A DNA stretch of 64,000 nucleotides, from the NCBI GenBank assembly GCA_020723805.1, contig DYID01000020.1, positions 16,130 to 80,129 on the forward strand, written 5' to 3'. The notes under the pieces were generated by a model. It had not been told where the DNA came from. It saw only the letters and a program-made list of their open reading frames with translations, and did not search any database. The DNA comes from Anaerolinea sp. Its GTDB lineage: Bacteria > Chloroflexota > Anaerolineae > Anaerolineales > Villigracilaceae. A program made the position numbers and the translations under genes. Of the stretch, positions 8,623 through 18,916 are shown piece after piece (positions within the stretch are counted from its first letter, which is position 1; each line of letters begins with the position of its first letter).

Positions 8623-10332
8623 ATGGAAACAGGTAAACACGTATACAAGGAAACAGGTAAACTTGGAAAACAATCCCTGTCTACCCGTTTACGTGTTTAC
8701 CTGTCTTCTGTGACCCTCTGGCTGCTCCCCCTCACCTTCCTCGTCGTCTTTTTCTTCTTTCCACTTTCCCGCATCCTCGCCCTCACCTTCTCCCCCGAAG
8801 TCATCACGTCTCAAAATTTACAAGTTACCACTCACGCACTGCGTTTTACTTTTTACCAAGCCTTCCTCTCCACCCTTCTCACCCTTTTCCTCGGACTGCC
8901 CTCCGCCTACCTCTTCGCCCGTTTCGACTTTCGCGGCAAACCCCTGCTGCGCGCCATCACCGCCGTCCCCTTCATGCTCCCGACCGTTGTCGTTGCCGCC
9001 GCCTTCAACTCCCTCCTCGGTCCCCGCGGACTGCTCAATACACTAATTACCAATTACCAGTTACCAACTTTCACTCCCTCTCCTTTTGCCCTCATCCTCC
9101 TCGCCCACGTCTTCTACAACACCACCATCGTCATCCGCATCGTCGGCGCCGCCCTCTCCAACCTCGACCCCAAACTCGAGCAGACCGCCCGTTCCCTCGG
9201 CGCGGACTCCCTCCGCGTCTGGACGAACGTCACCCTGCCTCTTCTCCGCTCGTCCATCCTCGCCGCCTCACTCCTCGTCTTCCTCTTCGACTTCACCTCC
9301 TTCGGCGTGATCCTGCTTCTTGGCGGCTCTCAATACGCCACCCTCGAAGTGGAAATCTACCTGCAAGCCGTCAAACTCCTCAACCTTCCGCTTGCGGCGT
9401 TCCTCTCCGTCATTCAACTCCTCTGCACGCTCACATTTTCCATTCTCTACTCGCACTTCATAACTCGCAACTCATATCCATTAACCCCTCGCTCCGTTAC
9501 CGCCAAGCCCCGCACCCTCCGGCAAAAACTCTTTGTCTTCTCTCTCATCCTTTTACTTTCTACTTTCTACTTTCTACCCCTCGCCTCCCTCCCCGCCCGC
9601 TCCCTCCTCCGCCTCGAAGCCAACCGCGGACAACGCGCCGAAGTCCAATATGGCTTTACCACCGACTATTACACTGAACTCTTCATCAACCGCCGCGGCT
9701 CGGTCTTCTATGTCCCGCCCATTCGCGCGGCGTTCAACTCCCTCGCCTACGCCTCTGCGACAGTTGTTCTTTCCCTCCTCCTTGGCTTCCCCGCTGCCTT
9801 TGCCCTCGCCAAATCCACCCGCCTCGAAAAAATCCTCGACCCGCTCATCATGCTCCCGCTCGGCTCGTCTGCCGTCATGCTGGGGCTGGGATTCATCATC
9901 GCGTATGGCAAATGGCTCACCTCGCCGCTGCTCGTCCCGTTCGCGCATACGCTCGTCGCGCTCCCCTTCGTCATCCGCACACTGCAGCCCGCTATTGCCT
10001 CCATCCCCCAGCGCCTGCGGGATGCCGCCTCTACCCTCGGCGCCTCGCCCTTCGAAGTTTGGAAAAACATAGATCTGCCCATCCTTCGCCGCGCCGCGCT
10101 TGCCGCCGCCACCTTTGCCTTCACCGTCTCGCTCGGCGAATTTGGCGCCACCCTCCTCATCGCACGTCCTGAATATCCCACCATCCCTGTCGCCATCGAA
10201 CGCTTCCTCTCCCAGCCCGGCGGACTCAACTACGGTCAAGCCATGGCGATGGCAACCCTCCTCATGCTTCTCACGACAATCAGCATTCTCCTCATCGAAA
10301 AATTCCGCCTCCCCAATACGGGAGACTTTTAG
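8623..10332 (+). CDS. thiP: Thiamine ABC transporter permease
   Basis: 569-residue fused permease with two copies of the binding-protein-dependent transport inner-membrane module. Each half has an EAA loop (LEQTARSLGADSLRVW; LRDAASTLGASPFEVW), as in ThiP and iron permeases, and roughly twelve membrane spans are expected. Three segments are built from heptamer-like repeats: the N-terminal 28 residues before the first span (8625-8712, which contain the inverted repeat ACAGGTAAACACGT), a loop at 9046-9066, and part of a membrane segment at 9556-9576. The gene starts 3 nt after thiB and is tightly coupled. Confidence 0.93.
   Translation: METGKHVYKETGKLGKQSLSTRLRVYLSSVTLWLLPLTFLVVFFFFPLSRILALTFSPEVITSQNLQVTTHALRFTFYQAFLSTLLTLFLGLPSAYLFARFDFRGKPLLRAITAVPFMLPTVVVAAAFNSLLGPRGLLNTLITNYQLPTFTPSPFALILLAHVFYNTTIVIRIVGAALSNLDPKLEQTARSLGADSLRVWTNVTLPLLRSSILAASLLVFLFDFTSFGVILLLGGSQYATLEVEIYLQAVKLLNLPLAAFLSVIQLLCTLTFSILYSHFITRNSYPLTPRSVTAKPRTLRQKLFVFSLILLLSTFYFLPLASLPARSLLRLEANRGQRAEVQYGFTTDYYTELFINRRGSVFYVPPIRAAFNSLAYASATVVLSLLLGFPAAFALAKSTRLEKILDPLIMLPLGSSAVMLGLGFIIAYGKWLTSPLLVPFAHTLVALPFVIRTLQPAIASIPQRLRDAASTLGASPFEVWKNIDLPILRRAALAAATFAFTVSLGEFGATLLIARPEYPTIPVAIERFLSQPGGLNYGQAMAMATLLMLLTTISILLIEKFRLPNTGDF
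9046..9066 (+). repeat. ATTACCA heptamers inside thiP
   Basis: Three 7-nt units (ATTACCA, ATTACCA, GTTACCA), 21 nt, in frame, in a loop between membrane segments. The same unit occurs at 7467 and 55070. Confidence 0.85.
9556..9576 (+). repeat. CTTTCTA heptamers inside thiP
   Basis: Three exact copies of CTTTCTA, in frame, within a hydrophobic segment of the permease. Confidence 0.82.
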
Positions 10333-10371
10333 CAGCGTACTGCACGCTCTCTAGCGTGCAAAAGGAAATCC

Positions 10372-11382
10372 ATGCTCGAACTTCGCCACATCTACAAAAC
10401 CTATGAGGGCAAACCGCTCCTCACCGACATCTCCTTCACCGTCCACTCCGGCGAGACGATCTGCCTGCTGGGCGCATCGGGGAGCGGCAAATCCACGCTT
10501 TTGCGGATGATTGCTGGATTGGAGACTCCCGACTCGGGCAGCATCCTCTTCAACGGCATGGACCTCGCCTCCACCCCGCCTCATCTTCGGGACTTTGGCT
10601 TGGTCTTTCAGGACTACGCGCTTTTTCCTCACCTCAACGTCAACGAGAATGTCGCCTTCGGATTGCGGATGCGCCGCCTGCCGCCGGACGAAATCAGGGA
10701 GCGTGTAGCCAAGTCTCTGAAAATAGTGAACCTGGGAGAGTTTGGTGAGCGGCGGGTCACCGACCTTTCGGGCGGCGAGCAGCAACGTGTGGCGTTAGCC
10801 CGCGCCCTTGCCATTCGTCCCCGCCTGATTATGTTCGATGAGCCCCTCGGCGCACTCGACCGTTTCCTGCGTGAAGACCTGCTCGGCGAACTGCGGAAGA
10901 TTCTGCACAAGACCCAAATCCCCGCCATTTATGTGACCCACGACCAGGAGGAAGCCTTCACCATCGCAGACCGTGTACTCATTCTTCACGAGGGACGCAT
11001 CTTCCGCGAGGGGACGCCGGACGATGTGTGGGCGAATCCGCAGTCGGCGTATGTGGCGAGGTTTCTTGGGTTGGGAAATGTCCTCGAAGGGAGGATCAAA
11101 GAAAAGACGAAAGGGCAAAGATGGAAAGTGGAAAGCGATGCCGGTATCTTGCACGTCGAATGCGGGCATAAACATCAGGAGGGAGAAAAAGTCCATTTGC
11201 TGGCGCGCCCGTTCGAGGTCCGGGATGAAGCGAATGTCATTTCAGGTACAGCCGCAGATGTGATCTTCCAGCAGGATCGGTATAAAGTCACGTTCGAGGA
11301 CGGTCTGTTCGTCTATCTGGATGCGCCGCCGAAGATGGGGGAAAAACTTGCCGTGCGGGTTAAGGTAGAATGTCTCGCATGA
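10372..11382 (+). CDS. thiQ: Thiamine ABC transporter ATP-binding protein
   Basis: 336-residue ABC ATPase of the iron/thiamine/spermidine class. Walker A GASGSGKST (34-42), Q-loop FQDYALFPH, signature LSGGEQQRVALARAL, Walker B LIMFDEPLGALD and the switch histidine in VTHDQEEA are all present, with a C-terminal TOBE-like regulatory region after residue 240. It energises ThiP at the inner face of the membrane. Its stop codon overlaps the ATG of the following DUF402 gene by 4 nt. Confidence 0.93.
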   Translation: MLELRHIYKTYEGKPLLTDISFTVHSGETICLLGASGSGKSTLLRMIAGLETPDSGSILFNGMDLASTPPHLRDFGLVFQDYALFPHLNVNENVAFGLRMRRLPPDEIRERVAKSLKIVNLGEFGERRVTDLSGGEQQRVALARALAIRPRLIMFDEPLGALDRFLREDLLGELRKILHKTQIPAIYVTHDQEEAFTIADRVLILHEGRIFREGTPDDVWANPQSAYVARFLGLGNVLEGRIKEKTKGQRWKVESDAGILHVECGHKHQEGEKVHLLARPFEVRDEANVISGTAADVIFQQDRYKVTFEDGLFVYLDAPPKMGEKLAVRVKVECLA

Positions 11383-11834
11383 ATGTCACTGTGCTGAAAA
11401 AGAATCTCGCCGGCGAAGTGATCTGGAAGTACGAGGGCGTGGTGCTGCATCGTGATGAGACTTCCGTCACGATTGAGGCGCTGTTCGACCGCGACGACCT
11501 CCCTTTCATGGATACCACTCTGAAAAAGGGCGACCGCTTTGTCGAGTTCTATTATTCCGACCGCTGGTACAACATCTTCGAGATTTATGACCGTGACAAC
11601 GGGCGGGTCAAAGGCTGGTATTGCAATGTGGGCATGCCTGCCGTGATCGAAGATGGGATTGTTTCCTATGTTGACCTTGCCCTCGATTTGTGGGTTTCGG
11701 CAGACGGGAAGCAAACCGTTTTGGACGAAGATGAATTTTCAGAATTGGTATTGGATGAGGAAGTGAGGGTTCGCGCTCGAAAAGGACTGGATGAATTGAA
11801 GGAATATTTTGCGTCAAAAAATCCTCCGCGGTGA
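11379..11834 (+). CDS. DUF402 family protein
   Basis: 151-residue protein of the DUF402 family, a small beta-barrel fold related to nucleoside di/triphosphate phosphohydrolases (Ntdp). Motifs seen are FYYSDRWYNIFEIYD and KGWYCNVGMPA, with conserved acidic residues in SYVDLALDLWV. The ATG overlaps the thiQ stop as ATGA. TAGAAT lies 7 nt upstream (11366-11371), so it may also be made from a leaderless transcript. Whether it belongs functionally to thiamine salvage is unknown. The stop codon lies in the loop of the terminator hairpin. Confidence 0.85.
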   Translation: MNVTVLKKNLAGEVIWKYEGVVLHRDETSVTIEALFDRDDLPFMDTTLKKGDRFVEFYYSDRWYNIFEIYDRDNGRVKGWYCNVGMPAVIEDGIVSYVDLALDLWVSADGKQTVLDEDEFSELVLDEEVRVRARKGLDELKEYFASKNPPR

Positions 11835-11849
11835 TGACGGAGGATTTTT
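11820..11849 (+). terminator. Terminator of the thiamine operon
   Basis: Nine-bp stem AATCCTCCG/CGGAGGATT (11820-11828 with 11838-11846) followed by Ts. The stop codon of the DUF402 gene is in the 9-nt loop. Confidence 0.88.
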
Positions 11850-11877
11850 ATGCCCGCGAGTGGCGTGTGCGATGAAT

Positions 11878-12039
11878 TTAGAAATTCAGGCTTTGCAGGA
11901 TGGCATCACCATACGTCCAGGCTGCCCACAAGCCTACACAACAACAGCAAAGCAGGACAACGGCAACAACAGCAATGATGATGATGGTGGTGTTCTTCTT
12001 TTTGGGCTCTTCAACGGTGGGGGGCATTTGCTCGTTCAT
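11878..12039 (-). CDS. Small single-span membrane protein (53 aa)
   Basis: A short gene with a strong ribosome site (AAAGGAG, 7 nt before ATG). The product starts MNEQMPPTVEEPKKK, then one membrane span rich in Ile/Val that ends in a run of four cysteines (LLCCCCVGLWAAW), and a short tail DAILQSLNF. The charge distribution (lysines before the span) predicts N-terminus inside. No function is recognised. It lies upstream of and in the same direction as nothing closely linked; the DUF4126 gene is on the same strand but upstream of it by 38 nt, so co-transcription is possible. Confidence 0.72.
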   Translation of the reverse strand: MNEQMPPTVEEPKKKNTTIIIIAVVAVVLLCCCCVGLWAAWTYGDAILQSLNF

Positions 12040-12077
12040 GAGTTCTCTCCTTTGCATGAATGATTTTGGGGATTATA

Positions 12078-12644
12078 TCAGGGAACGTTTTTGTCCATTC
12101 TTTTCCAGATGCGCCAGACGATGAAGGAAGCGATGACGACCAGCAGGGTGCCGATGAGAATGGGCAGAACAACCGCCACAATGGACAACACCGTGGAAGT
12201 GACATCCTCCGCGATGCTGACGGGGACGTTACCTGCGCCGCCCGTCGTCGCGGTGACGGCGGGGCGCACGATGCCCGACTTGGTGAGGTGCACCGTCCCT
12301 GCCACGAGCAGACCCGCCGCAAGCGCAAGGACGGGATGAACATCGGTCACCACGTCCGCGCTGGCGGCAAAAACGATGGCGCCGGCCGTGGGACGCACGA
12401 AGGTTTGAATCAGGTCGTTGAGGTGGTTGACGGCGGGGACCTTGTCTGCCAGCATTTCGATGATGACAAGGATGCACAACAGCAGGATGATCCAGGGGTT
12501 GGAGAGGGTATCCCAGGGCTTGTTGAGGGTGATGAGGTTGGTGTAGTGCGCCAGCAAACCGACGACGAGCAGGGGGATGTAGGCGTTCAAGCCGGCGCTG
12601 GCAGAAAGCCCAAAGGCGGTGAAAATTCCGGTCAGTAGTTCCAT
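12078..12644 (-). CDS. DUF4126 integral membrane protein
   Basis: 188-residue hydrophobic protein of the DUF4126 family with about five membrane spans. The family-typical start MELLTGIFTAFGLSASAGLNAYIPLLVVG is recognisable, as is the ADKVPAVNHLNDLIQTFVRP stretch. ATG 12644 is chosen because family homology starts there and TGGAGA lies a few nt upstream; a longer frame to 12725 overlaps the preceding DUF2085 gene. Function is not known. Confidence 0.8.
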   Translation of the reverse strand: MELLTGIFTAFGLSASAGLNAYIPLLVVGLLAHYTNLITLNKPWDTLSNPWIILLLCILVIIEMLADKVPAVNHLNDLIQTFVRPTAGAIVFAASADVVTDVHPVLALAAGLLVAGTVHLTKSGIVRPAVTATTGGAGNVPVSIAEDVTSTVLSIVAVVLPILIGTLLVVIASFIVWRIWKRMDKNVP

Positions 12645-12669
12645 AGAGTCTCCAGAGTCGGGGTGAGAA

Positions 12670-13506
12670 TCAGCCCAGGGGAAAACCTCCCCAGGTTCCG
12701 GTAAGGCGGAAGCGAAGCAGGTCAATGAGGGTGATGAGGAGCAGGGCGAGGGTCAAGCCGGCAAGGAGGGGCATCCACATCTGTATCAGCGTCTCGAAGG
12801 TGTTTTCGAGGCGCATCATCAGCACCCAAACCATGCTGAAGACGATGATGAGCAGAGATAACACTCCCAGCACGCTGACGATGGCAATGGGGTAGAGAAC
12901 GGCGGGATGTTCGGTGAGGATGAGCAGGTCAACGACCAGAACAATGCCGATGAGGATGCCGAGTTTTTTCCAGTCGAGGGCGGGAGCGGGGTTGTAGGTC
13001 TTCCATGCAGAACTGTTGAAGGCGGGGTAGAGGATGGACCCCAGGGCGATGCCCATGCCGCTGCCGCTGAAGAGCCGCAGGATGTTGTTGGGAACATAGA
13101 GATTAGGAATGTTTTCGAATATGCCCGGTGAAGTTTGCTTGAGCAGGTAGAGGTAGGAGTTCGAGCCATCGAGGGCGAAGGCAAAGAGAAAGAAGAGGAG
13201 CGGCGCGCCGAGTTTCCAGCCGGGCATGCCGCTTTTCTTGGGGCTGGTGAGTGACAGGAAGAGAAGCGTGAGACCGGCTGCGTAGAATTCGCCGGTACAA
13301 CGTGCGCAGAGCGGTAACTGTCGTCCGAAGAGGTGAAAGGAGCGTTCGTCAATGCGGTGACAGACGGCGTAGCCGATGGCATCCGCTTTACCGAGGATGC
13401 CCGGTGGCGCGATGTAGAACCAAACGCCGAATGCGAGGAGGGCGGCAAGGGGAAGGAGCCAGCGGGCGAGGAGGTCGGCTTTGGTGCGGGGGACGGTTTG
13501 TTCCAT
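12670..13506 (-). CDS. DUF2085 membrane protein
   Basis: 278-residue membrane protein. Its N-terminal half carries the DUF2085 motif, CHR-x3-RSFHLFGRQLPLCARCTGEF, with two conserved cysteine/histidine clusters that suggest metal or redox chemistry near the membrane. The C-terminal half has several more hydrophobic spans. TATAAT sits at 13513-13518 on this strand, 6 nt before the ATG, so the mRNA is probably leaderless. It lies 25 nt upstream of the DUF4126 gene and is likely in the same transcript. Confidence 0.82.
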   Translation of the reverse strand: MEQTVPRTKADLLARWLLPLAALLAFGVWFYIAPPGILGKADAIGYAVCHRIDERSFHLFGRQLPLCARCTGEFYAAGLTLLFLSLTSPKKSGMPGWKLGAPLLFFLFAFALDGSNSYLYLLKQTSPGIFENIPNLYVPNNILRLFSGSGMGIALGSILYPAFNSSAWKTYNPAPALDWKKLGILIGIVLVVDLLILTEHPAVLYPIAIVSVLGVLSLLIIVFSMVWVLMMRLENTFETLIQMWMPLLAGLTLALLLITLIDLLRFRLTGTWGGFPLG

Positions 13507-13610
13507 GCGCTGATTATATGGGGTTATACGGTGATGTGCAAGAAAAGATGCTTTTGGGTGGATGAAGCAACTGGTTATATTCGCAGTGGGGGAGCGCCCA
13601 ATGTCGTGGG

Positions 13611-13712
13611 TTTAGCCACAGAGAGCGCAGAGATTTTGAGATTTTTCTCAGAGATCTCTGTGAGCTCTGTGGCAGAAAAATCTTTAGCCCATTCTTTTAG
13701 ACACTCTCGTTT
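13611..13712 (+). repeat. CACAGAG-type semi-palindromic repeat, copy 1
   Basis: About 100 bp closely matching 36656-36757: both read TTAGCCACAGAG, AGAGATTTTGAG, TTTTCTCAGAGA, CTCTGTGGCA and TTTAGCCCAT in order. Arms with CTCTGTGG and CCACAGAG make it partly self-complementary. It lies in the gap upstream of fmt. Confidence 0.85.
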
Positions 13713-13782
13713 CATTTTGGCATTTCTTCCATAACCGCACGAGGCGCTCATCTTCCTTCGCACAGACTGGTAAAATCACACC

Positions 13783-14706
13783 ATGATCCGCGTCGTCTTC
13801 ATGGGCTCGCCCGATTTCGCCCTCCCCACCCTGCACGCCCTCGCAAAAACCTACGATGTCGTTGGCGTCGTCACCCAGCCCGACCGCGCCTCCGGTCGCG
13901 GGCGCGAACTCAAACCGCCGCCCGTCAAAACCCTTGCGCAGGAACTCGGCATTCCCGTCATTCAACCGGAAAAACTCAAACAACCCGAAGCCATGCAGCA
14001 ACTGCGCGATTGGGCGCCCGACCTCATCGTCGTGGCGGCGTTCGGGCAAATCCTCCGCACCGAGGTTCTCGAACTGCCGCGCTTCGGTTGCGTCAACGTT
14101 CATGCCTCCCTGCTCCCGCGCTGGCGAGGCGCCGCACCCATTCAAGCCGCCATCCTGGCAGGCGATGAAGAGACCGGCGTGACCATCATGCAGATGGACG
14201 CCGGGCTCGACACCGGTCCCATCCTGGCAAAACGCGCCATCCGCCTCAAAGCGGACGATACGGCTGGTTCGGTCTTCCAAGCCTTATCCACGCTGGGAGC
14301 GGATCTGCTCCTCGAAACCCTGCCCGATTATCTCGCCGGCAAACTGACGCCAACCCCACAACCCGCAGAGGGGGTCACCTACGCCCCCATGCTCAAAAAA
14401 GAAGATGGACGCCTCGACTTCCACGCCGACGTGAACGAGTTGGAACGCAAAGTGCGGGCGTTCAACCCCTGGCCCAGCGCCTTCATGGACTTCGACGGCA
14501 CGATGCTCAAAATCCAGCGCGCGCACGTTGCCCCTCTCCCCGCGGGAGAGAGAGGGGCATCAGCGGGGCAAAGGCTCATTGTCCAGAATCAGCCCGCAGT
14601 CGTGGCGCGAGGCGGTGTTCTCGTCCTCGACGAAGTTCAGCCGGCCGGGAAAAAGCCGATGAGCGGAAAGTCCTTCCTCGCCGGCGCGCGCAATTGGGAA
14701 GCCTGA
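13783..14706 (+). CDS. fmt: Methionyl-tRNA formyltransferase
   Basis: Transfers a formyl group from 10-formyl-tetrahydrofolate to initiator Met-tRNA. 307 residues with the signature HASLLPRWRGAAPIQ, the catalytic N-x-H and D residues (NVHASLLP; GLDTGP), and a C-terminal tRNA-binding domain starting around residue 205. TAAAAT at 13771-13776 ends 6 nt before the ATG, suggesting leaderless transcription. A CTCTCCCC/GGGAGAG hairpin (14530-14558) has been absorbed in frame in the C-terminal domain and encodes a loop. Confidence 0.96.
   Translation: MIRVVFMGSPDFALPTLHALAKTYDVVGVVTQPDRASGRGRELKPPPVKTLAQELGIPVIQPEKLKQPEAMQQLRDWAPDLIVVAAFGQILRTEVLELPRFGCVNVHASLLPRWRGAAPIQAAILAGDEETGVTIMQMDAGLDTGPILAKRAIRLKADDTAGSVFQALSTLGADLLLETLPDYLAGKLTPTPQPAEGVTYAPMLKKEDGRLDFHADVNELERKVRAFNPWPSAFMDFDGTMLKIQRAHVAPLPAGERGASAGQRLIVQNQPAVVARGGVLVLDEVQPAGKKPMSGKSFLAGARNWEA
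14530..14558 (+). repeat. CTCTCCC hairpin element inside fmt
   Basis: GCCCCTCTCCC paired with GGGAGAGAGAGGGGC. The same core occurs at 29888, 47051 and 56906. Here it is translated in frame. Confidence 0.7.
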
Positions 14707-14756
14707 ATTTCATCTTCGTCCATGAGAATACCCTGCCCAAAATGACGGACAGGTCA

Positions 14757-14762
14757 TATAAT
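14757..14762 (+). promoter_or_regulatory. -10 box of selenoprotein peroxiredoxin gene
   Basis: Perfect TATAAT 34 nt before the preferred ATG. No clear -35 is seen, which fits activator dependence. Confidence 0.55.
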
Positions 14763-14796
14763 TTTTCCGGCACAAGACATGCAGAAAGGAGTGCTT

Positions 14797-15513
14797 ATGG
14801 CTGAAGAACCGCAAGGATGTGCCCGCACTACCGGAACCGTGATGGGGGAAAAACCGACCGCCGAACAAACAAGCGATACCACCCAATCACAAAAGGAGGC
14901 GATTATGACCGCACGCGTGGGGCAAAAAGCGCCCGATTTCCAGGCGCCCATGTACTATCAGGGTAAGTTCGGAAGCGTCAAGCTTTCCGACTTTTTGGGG
15001 CAATGGATTTTGCTCTGCTTCTACCCCGGAGATTTCACCTTTGTCTGAGCGACCGAAGTGTCAGCGGTCGCTGCCAAATATCCCGAATTGCAGAAAATGG
15101 GGGTGGAGGTGATTTCCGTAAGTGTGGACAGCCACTTTGTGCATAAGATGTGGAACGACCACGAACTGTCGAAGATGGTGGAGGGCGGTGTGCCGTTCCG
15201 CATGGCTTCGGATCAGGCGGGGAACGTGGGACGCGCCTATGGCGTGTGGGACGAGAACCAGGGCATCGAACTGCGCGGACGCTTCATCATTGACCCCGAT
15301 GGCGTGATCCAGGCAATGGAGGTGATGACTCCGCCGGTGGGCCGCCGCCTGGCTGAGACGATCCGACAAATTCAGGCGTTCCAGCATGTCCGTGAGACGA
15401 AGGGCGCGGAAGCAACTCCCGCAGGCTGGATGCCGGGCGATATGACGCTGAAGCCGGGTCCCGACCTGGTGGGCAATGTCTGGAAGGTCTGGAATCCTTC
15501 GATGGAAAAGTAA
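14797..15513 (+). CDS. Selenocysteine-containing peroxiredoxin (UGA at 15046-15048 read as Sec)
   Basis: AhpC/Prx-type peroxidase, 238 residues if the in-frame TGA is read as selenocysteine (residue 84). The frame reads FYPGDFTFV-Sec-ATEVSAVAAKYPEL, so the TGA falls exactly where peroxiredoxins have the peroxidatic cysteine (DFTFVCPTE). Homology continues on both sides without frame change, ending DLVGNVWKVWNPSMEK. A hairpin with a GGUC loop 17 nt after the TGA fits a bacterial SECIS. ATG 14797 has AAAGGAG 6 nt upstream and includes the N-terminal GCAR extension; ATG 14905, also with a strong AAAAGGAGG, is an alternative. oxyR converges on it and katG is nearby, so it belongs to peroxide defence. 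Confidence 0.92.
15049..15076 (+). promoter_or_regulatory. Bacterial SECIS element
   Basis: Directly after the UGA: stem CAGC/GCTG (15062-15065 with 15070-15073) closing a GGUC loop (15066-15069) that starts 17 nt after the UGA. Spacing and G-rich loop agree with the bacterial SECIS rule and with the GGUC loop of E. coli fdhF. An alternative 7-bp stem GCGACCG/CGGTCGC (15049-15055 with 15065-15071) could also form. Confidence 0.8.
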
Positions 15514-15534
15514 GCATACGCTGAAAAAGTCATC

Positions 15535-15565
15535 GTCCCCGCTTCTCAGCGGGGACTGTTTTTTT
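15535..15565. terminator. Terminator between peroxiredoxin and oxyR
   Basis: Nine-bp stem GTCCCCGCT/AGCGGGGAC with TCTC loop, followed on the plus strand by seven Ts. The converging oxyR gene ends at its edge. Confidence 0.9.
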
Positions 15566-16448
15566 ACGCGGGATATTCCTCGCGCACGATCGCAATGAAT
15601 TTCTTGGCGAGAAACGATTGCGTCCGTTCGACGTGAGTCGCCGCGGCAATTTTTCGCTGCGGGGCGGCGCCGCTCAATTCACGATAGATAACCTGTTTTG
15701 ATTGATCGCTCACCGCCAGCGCTTTTGGCACAAGGGAAACCCCCAAACCCATTGCAACACAATTTTGTACAGTGGATAATTGAGCGGTGTGACAGACAAT
15801 TTTCATTTCCAAATCCTGTTGATAACAAAAAGATTGCACCTGCTCGCCAAGGCAATGTACTTCACTCAACGCGATAAAAGGGAATTTGTCCAATTCTTTG
15901 ACGTGAATATTCGCGCGGCTGATAATGTCGTTGGCTTTGGAGGAAGCCACCAATAACGGCTCGCTCAACAACTCTTCGGTCCGGATCAGTCTGTTGTGGA
16001 TGGGCGTGCTGGTGATACCCACATCCAATTTGCCATCCACAATATCGTGGACGAGGGCTTCGGTCAAATCTTCATGGACGGAGAGGCGCGCCTCGGGAAA
16101 TTCCTGGTTGAAGCGTTTGATGACGCGCGGCAGGACAAAAGGCGCAATGGTGGGAATAAAGCCGACACTTAACCTGCCGCGGCTGGAATCTGCTTCCTGA
16201 TTCATCGAATGTTTGATGTCCTGCAATTCGGCAAGGATGCTGACGGCGCGGGGAAGCAAAGCACGCCCTGCGTCCGTTAGGACGACGCGGCGGGGAAGGC
16301 GGTCAAAGAGAGGCGTGCCCAATTCCTGCTCCAGTTTTTGAATCTGCTGGCTGAGAGAAGGTTGAGTGACGTTACACCGTTCGGCGGCGCGGCTGAAACT
16401 TCCCGTTTCGGCAACGGCAACAAAGTAGGTCAGTTGGTGAATTTCCAT
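15564..16448 (-). CDS. oxyR: Hydrogen-peroxide-sensing LysR regulator OxyR
   Basis: 294-residue LysR-type regulator: N-terminal winged helix (LTYFVAVAETGSFSRAAERCNVTQPSLSQQ) and a C-terminal sensor domain. The sensor has HCLGEQVQSFC, the C-x8-C pair that in E. coli OxyR (C199/C208) forms the peroxide-induced disulfide. The ATG at 16448 is chosen because LysR homology begins there (MEIHQLTYF); 16481 is a possible upstream start. It is divergent from katG, with a canonical operator between them, and converges on the selenoperoxiredoxin gene. Confidence 0.92.
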   Translation of the reverse strand: MEIHQLTYFVAVAETGSFSRAAERCNVTQPSLSQQIQKLEQELGTPLFDRLPRRVVLTDAGRALLPRAVSILAELQDIKHSMNQEADSSRGRLSVGFIPTIAPFVLPRVIKRFNQEFPEARLSVHEDLTEALVHDIVDGKLDVGITSTPIHNRLIRTEELLSEPLLVASSKANDIISRANIHVKELDKFPFIALSEVHCLGEQVQSFCYQQDLEMKIVCHTAQLSTVQNCVAMGLGVSLVPKALAVSDQSKQVIYRELSGAAPQRKIAAATHVERTQSFLAKKFIAIVREEYPA

Positions 16449-16497
16449 TTTGATTCTCTCGGCTGGTTTTGCGGGGGGCATCTGCCTTTGGGGATAT

Positions 16498-18812
<2,315 letters not shown>

Positions 18813-18848
18813 AAACGCGAAAAGGGCGAACCTTTTCTTCCACCTCGA

Positions 18849-18881
18849 ACAGGACTGGCGCAAGTCAGTCCTGTTTTGTTT
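18849..18881 (+). terminator. Terminator of katG
   Basis: Stem ACAGGACTG/CAGTCCTGT (18849-18857 with 18866-18874) followed by a T-rich run. The -10 of glpK, TACAAT at 18882-18887, follows at once. Confidence 0.87.
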
Positions 18882-18916
18882 TACAATAGGGCATCTTCCA
18901 AATTTGGAGGGCATCC

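Noticed and set aside
14779..15513. Peroxiredoxin split into two genes or a pseudogene with a nonsense mutation
   Set aside because: Both halves are in the same frame, the stop is TGA exactly at the catalytic Cys position, and a SECIS-like hairpin follows; selenocysteine explains it better.
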